DNA of 64,000 nt from Synechococcus sp. ROS8604 (GTDB lineage Bacteria > Cyanobacteriota > Cyanobacteriia > PCC-6307 > Cyanobiaceae). This document shows, in pieces, positions 63,811 to 64,000 of this stretch; the stretch's first letter is position 1; every line of letters starts with the position of its first letter. Location of the stretch: the NCBI RefSeq assembly GCF_014279655.1, contig NZ_CP047946.1:310001-374000 (forward strand). The letters are read 5' to 3'. Both the position numbers and the translations under genes were made by a program. Below the pieces are notes generated by a model, which was given only the letters and a program-made list of their open reading frames with translations, searched no databases and had not been told where the DNA came from.

Positions 63811-64000
63811 ATGAAACGCCAGGGGAGGAGCTTGCTGCTTGCAACGTTGCTTTGTGCGATCAGTCTCCCTTTAAACGAGATAATTTCTACGGCGCTGCTT
63901 CCAGAAGCTCTTGTTCAGGTTCTTGGTCTGCTTCTCAGCCTTTTTCTTGGTTTTCGCTACAGCCAGGCCTACAACCGCTGGTTAGAAGCACGGGTGTTAT
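63811..64000 (+). CDS. Bestrophin-like channel protein, N-terminal part (runs off window)
   Basis: 63 residues visible from the ATG at 63811. A first helix (SLLLATLLCAISLPL), a second (ALVQVLGLLLSLFLGFRYS), then QAYNRWLEARVL, which matches the bestrophin/RFP-TM signature F-R-x-x-x-A-Y-x-R-W-x-E-A-R. The cyanobacterial homologues are anion (chloride or bicarbonate) channels. The frame is open for about 15 codons upstream, so the start may be earlier. Confidence 0.75.
   Translation, partial: MKRQGRSLLLATLLCAISLPLNEIISTALLPEALVQVLGLLLSLFLGFRYSQAYNRWLEARVL

Overview
The window is a chromosomal segment of a unicellular marine picocyanobacterium, most likely Synechococcus/Cyanobium. The evidence is psbEFLJ with rubA and ycf48, ndhCKJ, chlD, a thylakoid-type photosynthetic gene set, a complete KDO pathway, short intergenic gaps and GC-rich codon use. 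I could not run any search, so all family names rest on motif recognition.

Layout. (a) 1-9123: a cell-surface polysaccharide operon with an exporter-type ABC protein, five glycosyltransferases and a sulfotransferase. (b) 9147-17466: an AT-richer membrane-protein locus that looks frameshifted, then the KDO genes kdsA, kdsB, kdsC and kdsD with a GT8-like transferase, a sulfotransferase and an O-antigen-ligase-like protein. (c) 17467-29527: a sulfotransferase, UvrD/PcrA helicase, CCA-adding enzyme, an oxidoreductase-SelD fusion, galE, hisS, and UDP-glucose dehydrogenase with a UDP-glucuronate epimerase. (d) 29682-39683: core photosynthesis and housekeeping genes (psbJ-L-F-E, ycf48, rubA, ndhC-K-J, yvcK-like, Mla/MCE lipid transport, chlD, folK). 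(e) 39684-57039: a 17-kb accessory island between folK and a NUDIX gene. (f) 57040-64000: NUDIX, photolyase, DegT aminotransferase, a thioredoxin-fold protein, a split photolyase-like pair, fabI and the start of a bestrophin-like channel.

The island is the most interesting part. It carries a lasso-peptide locus of the paeninodin type: two small precursor genes (48856-49020 and 49406-49555, minus strand) with the leader pattern W/L-x-x-P-x-I and a Thr two residues before a Ser-Gly core, Glu at core position 9, and an invariant C-terminal Ser; an ABC exporter; HPr-kinase-like proteins; nucleotidyltransferases; a sulfotransferase; and an asparagine-synthase-like cyclase. The kinase / nucleotidyltransferase / ABC module occurs twice in tandem. 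Copy 1 is GC-rich and its ABC gene is cut off. Copy 2 is AT-rich and its kinase is frameshifted. Each copy follows a folK 3' end: the real folK for copy 1, an orphan folK fragment at 44575-44787 for copy 2. I found no B1 (RRE) or B2 (leader peptidase) gene, so the locus may be incomplete or depend on genes elsewhere.

Three IS5-type insertion sequences or relics lie in the island, all inactivated. The first (39684-41030) has inserted at TTAA, exactly where the stop codons of folK and the sulfotransferase met. Its transposase gene contains three dispersed copies of a 24-nt repeat, one of them inverted, that look like small insertions.

The surface-polysaccharide, sulfotransferase and KDO genes fit a sulfated, strain-variable cell envelope. 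The lasso locus fits an exported, possibly phosphorylated peptide.
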